From assembly GCA_045646845.1 (NCBI GenBank), contig JAZRLO010000007.1, forward strand, positions 207,528 to 271,527: a DNA stretch of 64,000 bases, given 5' to 3'. Origin of the DNA: HGM04593 sp045646845 (GTDB lineage Bacteria > Bacteroidota > Bacteroidia > Bacteroidales > Bacteroidaceae). The notes beneath the pieces are model-generated. The model did not search any database. It worked only from the letters and a program-made list of their open reading frames with translations, and was not told where the DNA came from. How positions within the stretch are numbered: position 1 is the first letter of the stretch; every line of letters begins with the position of its first letter. A program made the translations under genes and the position numbers. Positions 8,654 through 17,000 of the stretch are shown here, piece by piece.

Positions 8654-8675
8654 TTGAAAAAACAATACACAGCGA

Positions 8676-8708
8676 TAGGGTGACCCCAAAGTCAACAGGG
8701 TCACCCTA
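8676..8708 (+). terminator. Intrinsic terminator hairpin
   Basis: TAGGGTGACCC (8676-8686) and GGGTCACCCTA (8698-8708) are perfect 11-base arms around an 11-base loop, 23 bases after the barrel stop codon. There is no strong T-run after the right arm, only TAATTGTC. Confidence 0.65.
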
Positions 8709-8765
8709 ATTGTCATAAGTAGCGAAACAGTCATACGGTTTTTACAAGAAATCAATTTTAGTAAG

Positions 8766-8780
8766 TCAAACAGTTTCCAA
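8766..8780 (+). repeat. Dispersed intergenic repeat copy, 15-bp core
   Basis: TCAAACAGTTTCCAA occurs here, again at 10733-10747, and on the minus strand at 34217-34231. All copies lie between genes. This copy sits 10 bases upstream of the mechanosensitive channel start, so it could overlap its leader. Confidence 0.6.
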
Positions 8781-8790
8781 TATCATATCA

Positions 8791-9975
8791 ATGAAAGAGA
8801 GTTCCTCAAAATTGTTAGAACTGCTGGGCATAGAGACAAATCACCAGGAATTGCTGAACTGGGTGATAGCCATTGCCGGAACAATATTGCTGTTCTTCGG
8901 AAGCAGATTCATATGCCGCACTATCATCATTCCCATGACCAAGGCCCTGACAAAAAAGACCGCAAGCAAGTGGGACGACATCATCTTAAACGAAAGGAAT
9001 GTCAAGATAGGGTGCGACCTCATTCCCGCGATACTGCTGGCAGCCTTCATTCCGTTCTTATTCAGCGAGGAGACGATGCTTTACACAGTTCTGTCAAGAT
9101 GCTGCAGCGTATATATCACAGTCGTTGTTATAAAGTTGCTGTGCGGAATCTTCAGTTCACTAAGCAGGATATCGAGCGAGGCTGAAAGGACAAAGAACCA
9201 TACTATGCAGGGAGTATTCCAGATGCTCAAGATTATAACAATCAGCATTGGAGCCATAATAATAGTAGGCATAGTAATGGACAAAGACCCGACGACACTG
9301 CTTACCGGACTGGGAGCCTCTGCGGCCATACTCATGCTCGTATTCAAAGACAGCATAATGGGACTTGTTGCAGGTGTGCAGCTCTCTGCAAACGACATGC
9401 TCCGCCCGGGAGACTGGATAGAGTTACCTAAATACGGTGCCGACGGAAATGTGATAGAGGTCACGCTTACCACAGTCAAGGTACAGAACTGGGACAAGAC
9501 CATAACGACAATTCCCCCATATGTGCTCGTAAGCGATTCGTTCCAGAACTGGAGAGGCATGTTCGACAGTGGCGGCAGGCGCATCAAAAGGTCGATATAC
9601 ATAGACATGAACAGTGTCGGTTTCTGCAGCGCGGAACAGATCAAGGATTACCGGTCCAAGGGACTTGTCAAAGAGACCGAAAGTGAAAGGGCTGTCAACC
9701 TGACACTTTTCCGCGAGTGGCTTGAAGAGTGGCTGCACAACCACCCTTCCGTAAACAAAGATATGACCATAATGGTACGTCAATTGCAACCTACCCCTCA
9801 AGGATTGCCACTCGAGCTATACTTCTTCTTCAACGGGACACAATGGGTTCAATACGAGCACTTTCAGGCCGAAATATTCGAGTACGTGCTGGCGATTATG
9901 CCGGAATTCGGGCTGAAAGCATTCCAGAGCCCTTCGGGCGAAGACATCTCCGGCATGTCCGCAAAAAGGAACTGA
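8791..9975 (+). CDS. MscS-family mechanosensitive ion channel, YbdG-like
   Basis: The 394-residue protein has about five membrane helices in its first half (roughly 22-42, 73-92, 97-120, 143-165 and the pore helix at 171-195). The MscS core follows: a Gly/Ala-rich pore helix (TTLLTGLGASAAILMLVFKD), then G-L-V-A-G-V-Q-L and the beta domain (RPGDWIELP, G-N-V-I-E-V, T-T-V-K-V-Q-N-W-D, IPPYVLVSDSFQNW). W-D-K-T and N-W-R-G-M are marks of the YbdG/MscM branch, which has a small insertion in the beta domain. Such inner-membrane channels release solutes on hypo-osmotic shock. It is flanked by terminators and is probably monocistronic. The family is firm; conductance and gating cannot be read. Confidence 0.88.
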   Translation: MKESSSKLLELLGIETNHQELLNWVIAIAGTILLFFGSRFICRTIIIPMTKALTKKTASKWDDIILNERNVKIGCDLIPAILLAAFIPFLFSEETMLYTVLSRCCSVYITVVVIKLLCGIFSSLSRISSEAERTKNHTMQGVFQMLKIITISIGAIIIVGIVMDKDPTTLLTGLGASAAILMLVFKDSIMGLVAGVQLSANDMLRPGDWIELPKYGADGNVIEVTLTTVKVQNWDKTITTIPPYVLVSDSFQNWRGMFDSGGRRIKRSIYIDMNSVGFCSAEQIKDYRSKGLVKETESERAVNLTLFREWLEEWLHNHPSVNKDMTIMVRQLQPTPQGLPLELYFFFNGTQWVQYEHFQAEIFEYVLAIMPEFGLKAFQSPSGEDISGMSAKRN

Positions 9976-10022
9976 TAACAACAATGCTGCATGAATGTTC
10001 TGTTCATGCAGCATTGTTGTTA
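9976..10022. terminator. Strong terminator with 20-bp perfect arms
   Basis: Bases 9976-9995 are the exact reverse complement of 10003-10022, with a 7-base loop. The hairpin begins at the base after the channel stop codon (TGA 9973-9975) and also faces the end of the minus-strand lipoprotein gene (stop 10053), so it may serve both convergent transcripts. Confidence 0.75.
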
Positions 10023-10052
10023 CTATAACCCGTACTGATGCCCGATATAGTA

Positions 10053-10598
10053 TCAGATTCCTGAGAATTCCTTTGAACGTGCAGCAACGGCAGACTTGAA
10101 TTCACTCTCTGCTGATGTCACGCGTGCCTTGTCCGCGCCCGAAAGATGCCCGAGTTCCTGCTTATAATCCATGTTTACCATCTGAATATCCTTTGTCGAT
10201 TGCTGTACAGCTTTCTGGAACGTCTCATAGTCCGTAGCCTTTTCAACACGCTCCTTGCCAGCACTATACACGTCAAGGAGCTGCGACAGAGGAGGATACA
10301 CAGCCCTTGTCCTGTTCCTCACAGCGGCGACAAACGAGTTTTCGCTTGACTTGAGCCTATTGATGAGGGCATAGTCCTTATTCTTTCCGCGAAGAAGCTC
10401 CTCTACTTCGTCACCATTGGCAAATACTATACCGTCGATATCCGAGGCAACACTTGCCCTCAACTCCTCGAGTTCCTCCATTGAAGAGGCATCGACGGCA
10501 TCCAGAGCCGCATCTTCATACACAGCGCACATCCTTTCCACCGGATTGCCGCAAGAGAAAAGGAACAAAGCCAAAAGCGAGCAATAAAAAACTTTCAT
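10053..10598 (-). CDS. Lipoprotein with internal duplication, first of a three-gene family
   Basis: The product has 181 residues, with a lipoprotein signal (MKVFYCSLLALFLFSCG) and lipidation expected at Cys16. The body is helical and charged. Two stretches align loosely: about residues 25-66 (VYEDAALDAV, A-S-S-M-E-E-L-E-E-L, D-I-D-G-I-V) and about 108-148 (VYSAGKERVEKATDYETF, then D-I-Q-M-V). The same pattern appears in the next two minus-strand genes. The frame is open to 10652, but the ATG at 10598 begins a proper signal peptide and lies just after a -7 box (10620-10627, TATATTTG on the minus strand). I do not recognise the family. An outer-membrane or periplasmic location is inferred from the lipobox. 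Confidence 0.75.
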   Translation of the reverse strand: MKVFYCSLLALFLFSCGNPVERMCAVYEDAALDAVDASSMEELEELRASVASDIDGIVFANGDEVEELLRGKNKDYALINRLKSSENSFVAAVRNRTRAVYPPLSQLLDVYSAGKERVEKATDYETFQKAVQQSTKDIQMVNMDYKQELGHLSGADKARVTSAESEFKSAVAARSKEFSGI

Positions 10599-10619
10599 GA
10601 TTATCCGATTTTTGCAACG

Positions 10620-10627
10620 CAAATATA
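10620..10627 (-). promoter_or_regulatory. -7 promoter element, minus strand
   Basis: CAAATATA on the plus strand reads TATATTTG on the minus strand, an exact TAnnTTTG. It lies 22 bases upstream of the lipoprotein ATG at 10598. No good -33 TTTG is seen at the expected distance. Confidence 0.5.
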
Positions 10628-10663
10628 TATCATTTTTTGCAAGAGATTCCACCCGATAACAAA

Positions 10664-10687
10664 AAAAGAGTACCGAAGTACTCTTTT
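10664..10687 (-). terminator. Terminator hairpin after second lipoprotein gene
   Basis: AAAAGAGTAC (10664-10673) and GTACTCTTTT (10678-10687) form a 10-bp stem with a CGAA loop. Read on the minus strand the hairpin is followed by a T-run, and it lies downstream of the lipoprotein gene ending at 10749. Confidence 0.65.
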
Positions 10688-10720
10688 AGAATAAGAAGCT
10701 GTCTGGATTTCTAAAAAACT

Positions 10721-10748
10721 GGCGATATAAATTCAAACAGTTTCCAAG
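10721..10748 (+). repeat. Dispersed repeat, 28-bp copy matching 34216-34243 in inverse orientation
   Basis: These 28 bases (beginning GGCGATATAAATTC, ending CAGTTTCCAAG) are the exact reverse complement of 34216-34243. The 15-base core is also present at 8766-8780. The element lies in the intergenic space just after the lipoprotein stop at 10749. Confidence 0.7.
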
Positions 10749-11081
10749 TTAAAGCTGTTTTCTTCTTTCGCGTTTTGCCTTTCTGTAAGCCTTCTTAGCC
10801 TCATCAACCTTATCATCTTCGGCGCGAATGGCATCAGCTTCTTCATCGCTTCCTTTCAAACGAATCTCCATGTCGGCTTTGAATTCTTCTTTGTTTTCCA
10901 GGAGAAAGGCTGCGATATCCGCCTCCAGTTTGGCATCAATCTGTTTGATTTCGTCCTTAGACTTGGCTACCTTCACAGCCTCTGTCGCGTCCTTATAGAT
11001 AGCTGCTGCCTGATCATACTTATTACCTCCACAACTCACAATCATAACCATTGCCACAATGGCAAAAAACAATTTCTTCAT
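10749..11081 (-). CDS. Small charged lipoprotein, second of a three-gene family
   Basis: The product has 110 residues with a lipoprotein signal (MKKLFFAIVAMVMIVSCGG, lipidated at Cys17). The mature part is almost entirely charged helix (AIYKDATEAVKVAKSKDEIK, then D-I-A-A-F-L-L-E-N) and ends in a strongly basic tail (AYRKAKRERRKQL). It aligns loosely with the start of the 10053-10598 product: Y-x-D-A, A-V, A-x-S-x-x-E, D-I and N-x-x-E keep the same spacing. It has its own terminator, and a -7 box upstream at 11128-11135. The family is not recognised; a basic, helical surface or periplasmic lipoprotein is all that can be said. Confidence 0.75.
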   Translation of the reverse strand: MKKLFFAIVAMVMIVSCGGNKYDQAAAIYKDATEAVKVAKSKDEIKQIDAKLEADIAAFLLENKEEFKADMEIRLKGSDEEADAIRAEDDKVDEAKKAYRKAKRERRKQL

Positions 11082-11127
11082 AATTTATTATTTAAGAATT
11101 AACAATAATCAAACCATCATCTCTCCG

Positions 11128-11156
11128 CAAATATAGGCCAAATACTTTTTTACAAA
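11128..11156 (-). promoter_or_regulatory. Promoter-like site, minus strand
   Basis: On the minus strand TTTG (11153-11156) and TATATTTG (11128-11135) are 17 bases apart, slightly short of the usual 19-21. It lies 46 bases upstream of the lipoprotein start at 11081. Confidence 0.5.
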
Positions 11157-11200
11157 AATAACTGTTCAAGAAATTTCAGATGCAAACAGGAAAAAGATGT

Positions 11201-11539
11201 TTACTTGGTACAAATGTAGTGTGACATCATGCGCAAAGAGAGCAACCGCTCATAATATTCCTTGCACAGGTTTATATAGGCAAGAACAGCTGCATATTCC
11301 TCGTTGCCCGACATTGCACCGCGCTCCAGTTCTTCAATGGGCACGAGAGCCGCATTGAGCATTGAGAGTTCCTTGTACAGGTCATATGATATCATCTCCA
11401 GTTCTTCCGGACTATCGGCCGCACACAGTTTATGGGATGAGCGCAGATAGGCGTGCGCACGCGCATCTTCGATGCCGGACCCGGCCGAACATGAGAAAAG
11501 GACAGAAGATATAAGAATGTAGAGTATATGTTTTTTCAT
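11201..11539 (-). CDS. Small lipoprotein, third of a three-gene family
   Basis: The product has 112 residues, with a signal MKKHILYILISSVLFSCSAG and lipidation expected at Cys17. The mature part is helical, with A-D-S-P-E-E-L-E matching the A-S-S-M-E-E-L-E of the first family member, and it ends in two helices rich in Leu, Tyr and Cys. The frame is open to a TTG at 11548, but the ATG at 11539 gives a clean signal peptide and lies 28 bases after a -7 box (11568-11575). It is divergent from priA. Function is unknown. Its similarity to the two downstream lipoproteins is weaker than theirs to each other. Confidence 0.65.
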   Translation of the reverse strand: MKKHILYILISSVLFSCSAGSGIEDARAHAYLRSSHKLCAADSPEELEMISYDLYKELSMLNAALVPIEELERGAMSGNEEYAAVLAYINLCKEYYERLLSLRMMSHYICTK

Positions 11540-11567
11540 ATTGGGCAAAAACTTCTCAACGCATGCA

Positions 11568-11575
11568 CAAAGTTA
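11568..11575 (-). promoter_or_regulatory. -7 promoter element, minus strand
   Basis: CAAAGTTA on the plus strand reads TAACTTTG on the minus strand, an exact TAnnTTTG, placed for the lipoprotein at 11539. No convincing -33 element is visible. Confidence 0.45.
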
Positions 11576-11612
11576 TAAATTTTATGCCAACAGCACTGCA
11601 TCGACACTATTT

Positions 11613-11643
11613 TTTGTGATTTGACGGCTTTTTAATAACTTCG
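11613..11643 (+). promoter_or_regulatory. priA promoter with variant -7 TAACTTCG
   Basis: TTTG (11613-11616) and TAACTTCG (11636-11643) are 19 bases apart. The -7 box has TTCG in place of TTTG and is followed by CGG. The priA ATG is only 9 bases after the box, so the mRNA would be leaderless or nearly so. Confidence 0.6.
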
Positions 11644-11651
11644 CGGATGTT

Positions 11652-13898
11652 ATGAGCCTATTTGCCGATGTAATATTGCCGCTGCCGCTGTCTGGAACAT
11701 TCACGTACAGAATCCCGCGGGGACTCGAGGAGAAACTTCTCCCCGGTTGCCGCGTGACAGTCCCGTTCGGCAGCAAGAAGAGCTATACGGCACTTGTGGC
11801 ATCGCTGCACGATAATGAACCGGCAGACTATGCCACAAAGGAGATAAAGGAGCTCCTCGACGAGACACCCATAATCACCGGCAAACAGATGGAGCTCTGG
11901 GAATGGATATCACGCTATTACCTATGCTCGCTCGGCGAGATATACAAGGCCGCCATTCCACAGGGACTGAAAGGGGAATTCAGGCCGCGTACAGAACAGA
12001 GGGTCAGGATAAACCAGAAATACAACGATGAAAAGGGTATAAAACTGATACTCCAATCATTGAACCGCGCCCCCAGACAACAACGTCTTCTCAATACGTT
12101 CCTGAAACTGGTCGAACCCTTCGGCAGCAACCCGAAGGAGATTTCAAGACATCGGCTCATCGAAGAGGCCGACGTTCAGCCGGCAATTTACAGACAACTG
12201 CAGGAAAGGGGCATCATAGAGACATATGAAGTTGAGATAGGACGGCTCCAGAGCAACAGCAGCCCCTGCATGCCGGTCAACACCCTCAGTGCCGCACAGA
12301 AGAAGGCTTTTGATGAGATAAAGGAGAACTTCAAGGAGAAAAACACCACGTTGCTGCACGGAGTGACATCGGCCGGAAAGACCGAAATATACATACACCT
12401 CATTGCCGAGGCTCTCGGGCGTGGAGAGCAGGTACTTTATATGCTGCCCGAAATCGCGCTCACCAAGCAGATTATAGAGAGGCTGCGCCGCGTGTTCGGC
12501 AACCGCATAGGACTGTACCACTCGAAATTCTCCGATGCCGAGAGGGTCGAGATATGGAAAAAACAGCTGAGTGACGAGCCGTACGACATAATTTTAGGGG
12601 TACGGTCGTCGCTTTTCCTGCCATTCCGGAGATTGGGCATGGTCATTGTGGACGAAGAGCACGAGAACAGCTACAAACAGCAGGAACCGGCACCCCGGTA
12701 CAACGCACGCAGTGCCGCGATAGTACTGGCATCGCTTTTCGGAGCAAGGACACTGCTCGGGACAGCCACGCCGTCGATAGAGAGCTACTACAATGCAACG
12801 ACCGGGAAATACGGACTTGTGAGCCTCACCACCAGACACAGAGCCCTGCAGCTACCGCACATCGAGGTCGTTGACATGCAGGAGCGCATACGCAGAAAGG
12901 AGACCGTGGGGCCGTTTTCGGATCCTCTTGTAGATGCTATGAAGAGCGCGCTGAACGAGAAGAAACAGATTATTCTGTTCCAGAACAGGCGCGGATATTC
13001 TCCGCAGCTCGAGTGCAAGACCTGCGGATGGGTTCCACGTTGCAAGCATTGTGATGTAAGCCTTACCTTGCACAAGAGGAACGACAAACTTGTATGCCAC
13101 TATTGCGGATACAGCATACCGGCACCGGTCCACTGCCCCAACTGCGAGGAGCGCAGCTTCATCACATTGGGGTACGGCACGGAAAAGATTGAGAATGAGC
13201 TCCAGAATCTCTTTCCCGATGCGCGCATCGAGCGTATGGACCTTGACACCACTCGCACACGCAGCGCATACGAGAACATCATCGGCCGTTTCCAGAATGG
13301 CGAAACAGACATACTCATTGGCACACAGATGGTCTCCAAAGGACTGGACTTCGACAATGTTGCCGTCGTCGGCATAATAAATGCCGACACCCTGCTCAAT
13401 TACCCCGACTTCCGCGCCACGGAACGAGCTTTCCAACTCATGGCGCAGGTTGCAGGACGCGCCGGACGCAAAAACGGACAGGGCAGAGTATTCCTACAGA
13501 CCAAGATGACCGATGCTCCCGTAATTCCACTGATAGTTGACAACGACTATGCCACATTCTATGACCAGCAGCTGGGAGAGAGGATGCTGTTCCACTACCC
13601 TCCATTCTACAGGCTCGTATATATCTACATGAAGCACCGTGACGTACATCTCCTGGAAGAATTCTCCGAGGCTATCGGTTCCAAAATGCGCGAGATATTC
13701 GACAGCCGCATACTTGGCCCCGACCTGCCTCCCGTAGCAAGGGTAAAAGAGCTGTACGTCAGGAAGATAGTGCTCAAGGTAGAGAGCGGACTGTCACAAT
13801 ACAAGATAAACGAAGCACTCCAGAATATTCAGGAGGCATACTGCTCCCTGCCACGTTACCGTTCAATGGTCATGTACTACGACATTGACCCGCTGTAA
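11652..13898 (+). CDS. priA: Primosomal protein N', replication restart helicase PriA
   Basis: The product has 748 residues, within the family range. The N-terminal DNA-binding part (about 1-110, FADVILPLPLSGTFTYRIP) is followed by a superfamily 2 helicase. Walker A is GVTSAGKTE (about 237-245), the DEAH-type box is VDEEHENSYKQQ (about 333-344), and a later motif is GTATPSIESY. A zinc region of paired Cys follows (from about 455: C-K-T-C, C-K-H-C, C-H-Y-C, C-P-N-C), and the C-terminal helicase part contains IGTQMVSKGLDFDNV and QVAGRAGR. PriA recognises stalled or collapsed forks and reloads the replisome. The frame also contains an ATG at 11647 that stops at once, so the ATG at 11652 is the start. 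It appears to be monocistronic and divergent from the lipoprotein genes. Confidence 0.96.
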   Translation: MSLFADVILPLPLSGTFTYRIPRGLEEKLLPGCRVTVPFGSKKSYTALVASLHDNEPADYATKEIKELLDETPIITGKQMELWEWISRYYLCSLGEIYKAAIPQGLKGEFRPRTEQRVRINQKYNDEKGIKLILQSLNRAPRQQRLLNTFLKLVEPFGSNPKEISRHRLIEEADVQPAIYRQLQERGIIETYEVEIGRLQSNSSPCMPVNTLSAAQKKAFDEIKENFKEKNTTLLHGVTSAGKTEIYIHLIAEALGRGEQVLYMLPEIALTKQIIERLRRVFGNRIGLYHSKFSDAERVEIWKKQLSDEPYDIILGVRSSLFLPFRRLGMVIVDEEHENSYKQQEPAPRYNARSAAIVLASLFGARTLLGTATPSIESYYNATTGKYGLVSLTTRHRALQLPHIEVVDMQERIRRKETVGPFSDPLVDAMKSALNEKKQIILFQNRRGYSPQLECKTCGWVPRCKHCDVSLTLHKRNDKLVCHYCGYSIPAPVHCPNCEERSFITLGYGTEKIENELQNLFPDARIERMDLDTTRTRSAYENIIGRFQNGETDILIGTQMVSKGLDFDNVAVVGIINADTLLNYPDFRATERAFQLMAQVAGRAGRKNGQGRVFLQTKMTDAPVIPLIVDNDYATFYDQQLGERMLFHYPPFYRLVYIYMKHRDVHLLEEFSEAIGSKMREIFDSRILGPDLPPVARVKELYVRKIVLKVESGLSQYKINEALQNIQEAYCSLPRYRSMVMYYDIDPL

Positions 13899-13952
13899 GC
13901 CTGCTGCGGTTGACAAATAAATCTTAACGCGGTGCCTTTTTGTCGTGAATGT

Positions 13953-13984
13953 TTTGCCTAATTCCCACATATTAGGTAAATTTG
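13953..13984 (+). promoter_or_regulatory. Bacteroidetes-type promoter for the DUF2723 gene
   Basis: TTTG (13953-13956) and TAAATTTG (13977-13984) are 20 bases apart, an exact consensus match. It places the transcript start near 13990 and the first useful ATG at 14053, which argues against an upstream start at 13945. Confidence 0.75.
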
Positions 13985-14052
13985 CGCAATTTTGGGTTAT
14001 GCGCACATGCGCGCCCACGCATACACAAAGGCAAACAACAACATTCAGAATA

Positions 14053-17000
14053 ATGAAAAGATTCAAAATCCTAAACAATTCACTCGGTTGGTTGATATTC
14101 CTTGTGGCGGCATTCACATACTGCCTCACGGTTGAGCCTACCGCAAGTTTCTGGGACTGCCCGGAGTTCATCCTGTCAGGAAACAAGCTGGAAGTCGGAC
14201 ACCCGCCCGGCGCACCCTTCTTCATGCTGACAGCAAATTTCTTCTCAATGTTTGCCGGGCCTGCCAAAGTGGCTCTTATGGTGAACATAATGTCGGCTAT
14301 ACTAAGTGCCTTGGGCATATTGTTCCTTTTCTGGAGCATAACCCACCTTGTGCGCAAACTAATCGTAGGCAACAGCCAGAACATCTCCACCGCACAGACA
14401 ATAACCATATTGGCTTCGGGTGCCGTGGGCGCACTGGCATATACATGGAGCGACACCTATTGGTTCAGTGCCGTCGAGGGTGAGGTTTATGGATATTCAT
14501 CACTCTTCACAGCCGTGGTATTCTGGCTCATACTCAAATGGGAGGACAATGCATCATCACCGCACAGTGACCGTTGGCTTATACTCATAGCATACCTCGT
14601 GGGACTCTCTATAGGCGTCCACCTGCTGAACCTGCTCTGTATCCCGGCCATAGTCCTTGTAATCTACTACAGGAAGTTCCCCAACGCCAACTGGAAAGGC
14701 ACGCTTGTCGCGCTTCTTGCATCGGCACTCATCGTTTTTGCGGTGCTGTACGGTGTCGTTCCCGGCGTCGTGAAGGTAGGCGGCTGGTTTGAGCTGCTGT
14801 TCGTGAACGTACTGGGATTGCCGTTCAATTCAGGACTCTTCGTCTATCTGATACTGCTCTTCGGCGCACTCATCACAGGTATCGTGCTTACTGAAAAAGG
14901 CAAGAGCCAGAAAGCAATAGCACTTGTGTTCACACTGTCAGTGGCACTTCTTGGAATTCCTTTCTACGGACACGGCTCGTTCCTGAGCATATTCATCGGA
15001 CTCGCCGTGCTGGCTGTCATATACTTCATAGCCATAAAACGCAGAAACGTTATCTCTATCGGGAAAAGCATCAAGAACACGACAGACAAATATCTGGTGA
15101 GCCTGAGAGCCTTCAACACATCATTCCTGTGCATGCTGCTCATAATGATCGGATATTCGTCATACGCGCTTATCGTCATACGCTCATCGGCAAACACTCC
15201 GATGGACCAGAACTCGCCCGAGGACATCTTCACGCTCGGCACATACCTTAACCGCGAACAGTACGGTACACGCCCTCTGCTTTGGGGACAAGGTTTCGAT
15301 TCGGAGTTTGAATACGACAGCCCCACAACCAAGACCGGACCGGTATATACAAGAGTTGAAAAGAGAACCGCTGACGAACCCGACAGATATGAGATAAGCG
15401 ACAGCACATTCGACTACAACTATGTACAGAACATGCTGTTCCCGAGAATGTACAGCAGAGACCACGCATCCCTGTACGAGCAATGGGTCGGAACCGTCGA
15501 TAATGTGGTGCCGGCAAAATACGGTGCCAGGACCGGCAAGGAGCTTGTAAAGGTTCCCACATTCGGTGACAACATGAGGTTCTTCTTCAGGTACCAGGTG
15601 AACCACATGTACTGGAGATACTTCCTGTGGAACTTTGTCGGCAGACAGAATGACATTCAGGGCAACGGAGAGATAGAATACGGAAACTGGATTACAGGCA
15701 TACCGTTCATTGACGAGATGCTTGTAGGAGACCAGGAGACGATGCCATCGGAGCTCAAGGAGAACAAGGGACGCAATGTATTCTTCGCATTGCCTCTGAT
15801 TCTCGGAATAATAGGATTGGCATGGCAACTGACACGCGGCAAAAAGGGTAAACAGCAGTTCTGGATTGTATTCATGCTGTTCTTCATGACCGGACTTGCC
15901 ATTGTGCTGTACCTGAACCAGACTCCCAACCAGCCACGTGAACGCGACTACGCATATGCTGGATCGTTCTACGCATTCGCAATATGGATAGGAATGGGAG
16001 TTGCCGGCATCGCACAGTTGGCAAAGAAGCTCTTCAAAAAGGAGAACGTCATCACAAACAGCCTGATTGCAGCAGCCTGTCTTGCAGTACCTCTTCAGAT
16101 GGTATCGCAGACATGGGACGACCACGACAGAAGCGGACGCTACGCATGCCGCGACTTCGGACAGAACTATCTCAATACACTGCCCGACGAAGGATGCCCC
16201 ATCATATTCACATGCGGAGACAATGACACCTTCCCCCTCTGGTATAACCAGGAGGTCGAGGGCGTACGTACGGATGCAAGGGTCTGCAACCTCTCATATC
16301 TGCAGACAGACTGGTATATCGACCAGATGAAACGTCCGGCATACGACTCACCGTCCCTGCCCATAACATGGGAGCGCATCAACTATGCCGGCAACAGGAA
16401 CTACTCGGTTTACGTACTGCCGGAGATGGCAACTGGGCTCATAAACGAGTATGCGGAACAACACCCCGATGAAATGGCCATTCTCGGAAACGACTGCTTT
16501 GATATGAATATTGTCACAAAGTACTGGATTCTGGGAACAGGCACGGAAACAAAGGAGCGCAAGGTCGTAGAGAACATAATCCGCTACCTCAAGACCGAAA
16601 TGCCGAAAAGGATTGAGGTAAGAATGAAGCAGTTGGAGCAGGAGTACTCGCTGTACATGAACCAGAAAACTGCAAACGAGAATGTCGTTCAGAGACTCAA
16701 TGATGAGTACAACGTTCTCCTGCAGGCCGAACAGATAATCAAATTCACAAGCATTGACGAGCCCGTAATCCCTGCGGAGGTACATATACCCATTGACAAG
16801 GAGGCGGTAAAGCGTTCAGGAATGAGAATCCCCGAGATATACGACGAGAGCCGTGGAGGAACAATGCCCGAGAATATGGTAATTCCTCTCAACAGCTCGC
16901 AGATATACCGCAAGGACCTCATAATACTCGATATGCTAGCCAATGCCAACTGGGAACGTCCTATCTATATGTCAATGACAGTAGGAACAAGAGAGTACCC

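Noticed and set aside
13945..14052. 36-codon N-terminal extension of the DUF2723 gene
   Set aside because: It overlaps a complete consensus promoter (13953-13984), and the ATG at 14053 gives a normal N-terminus.
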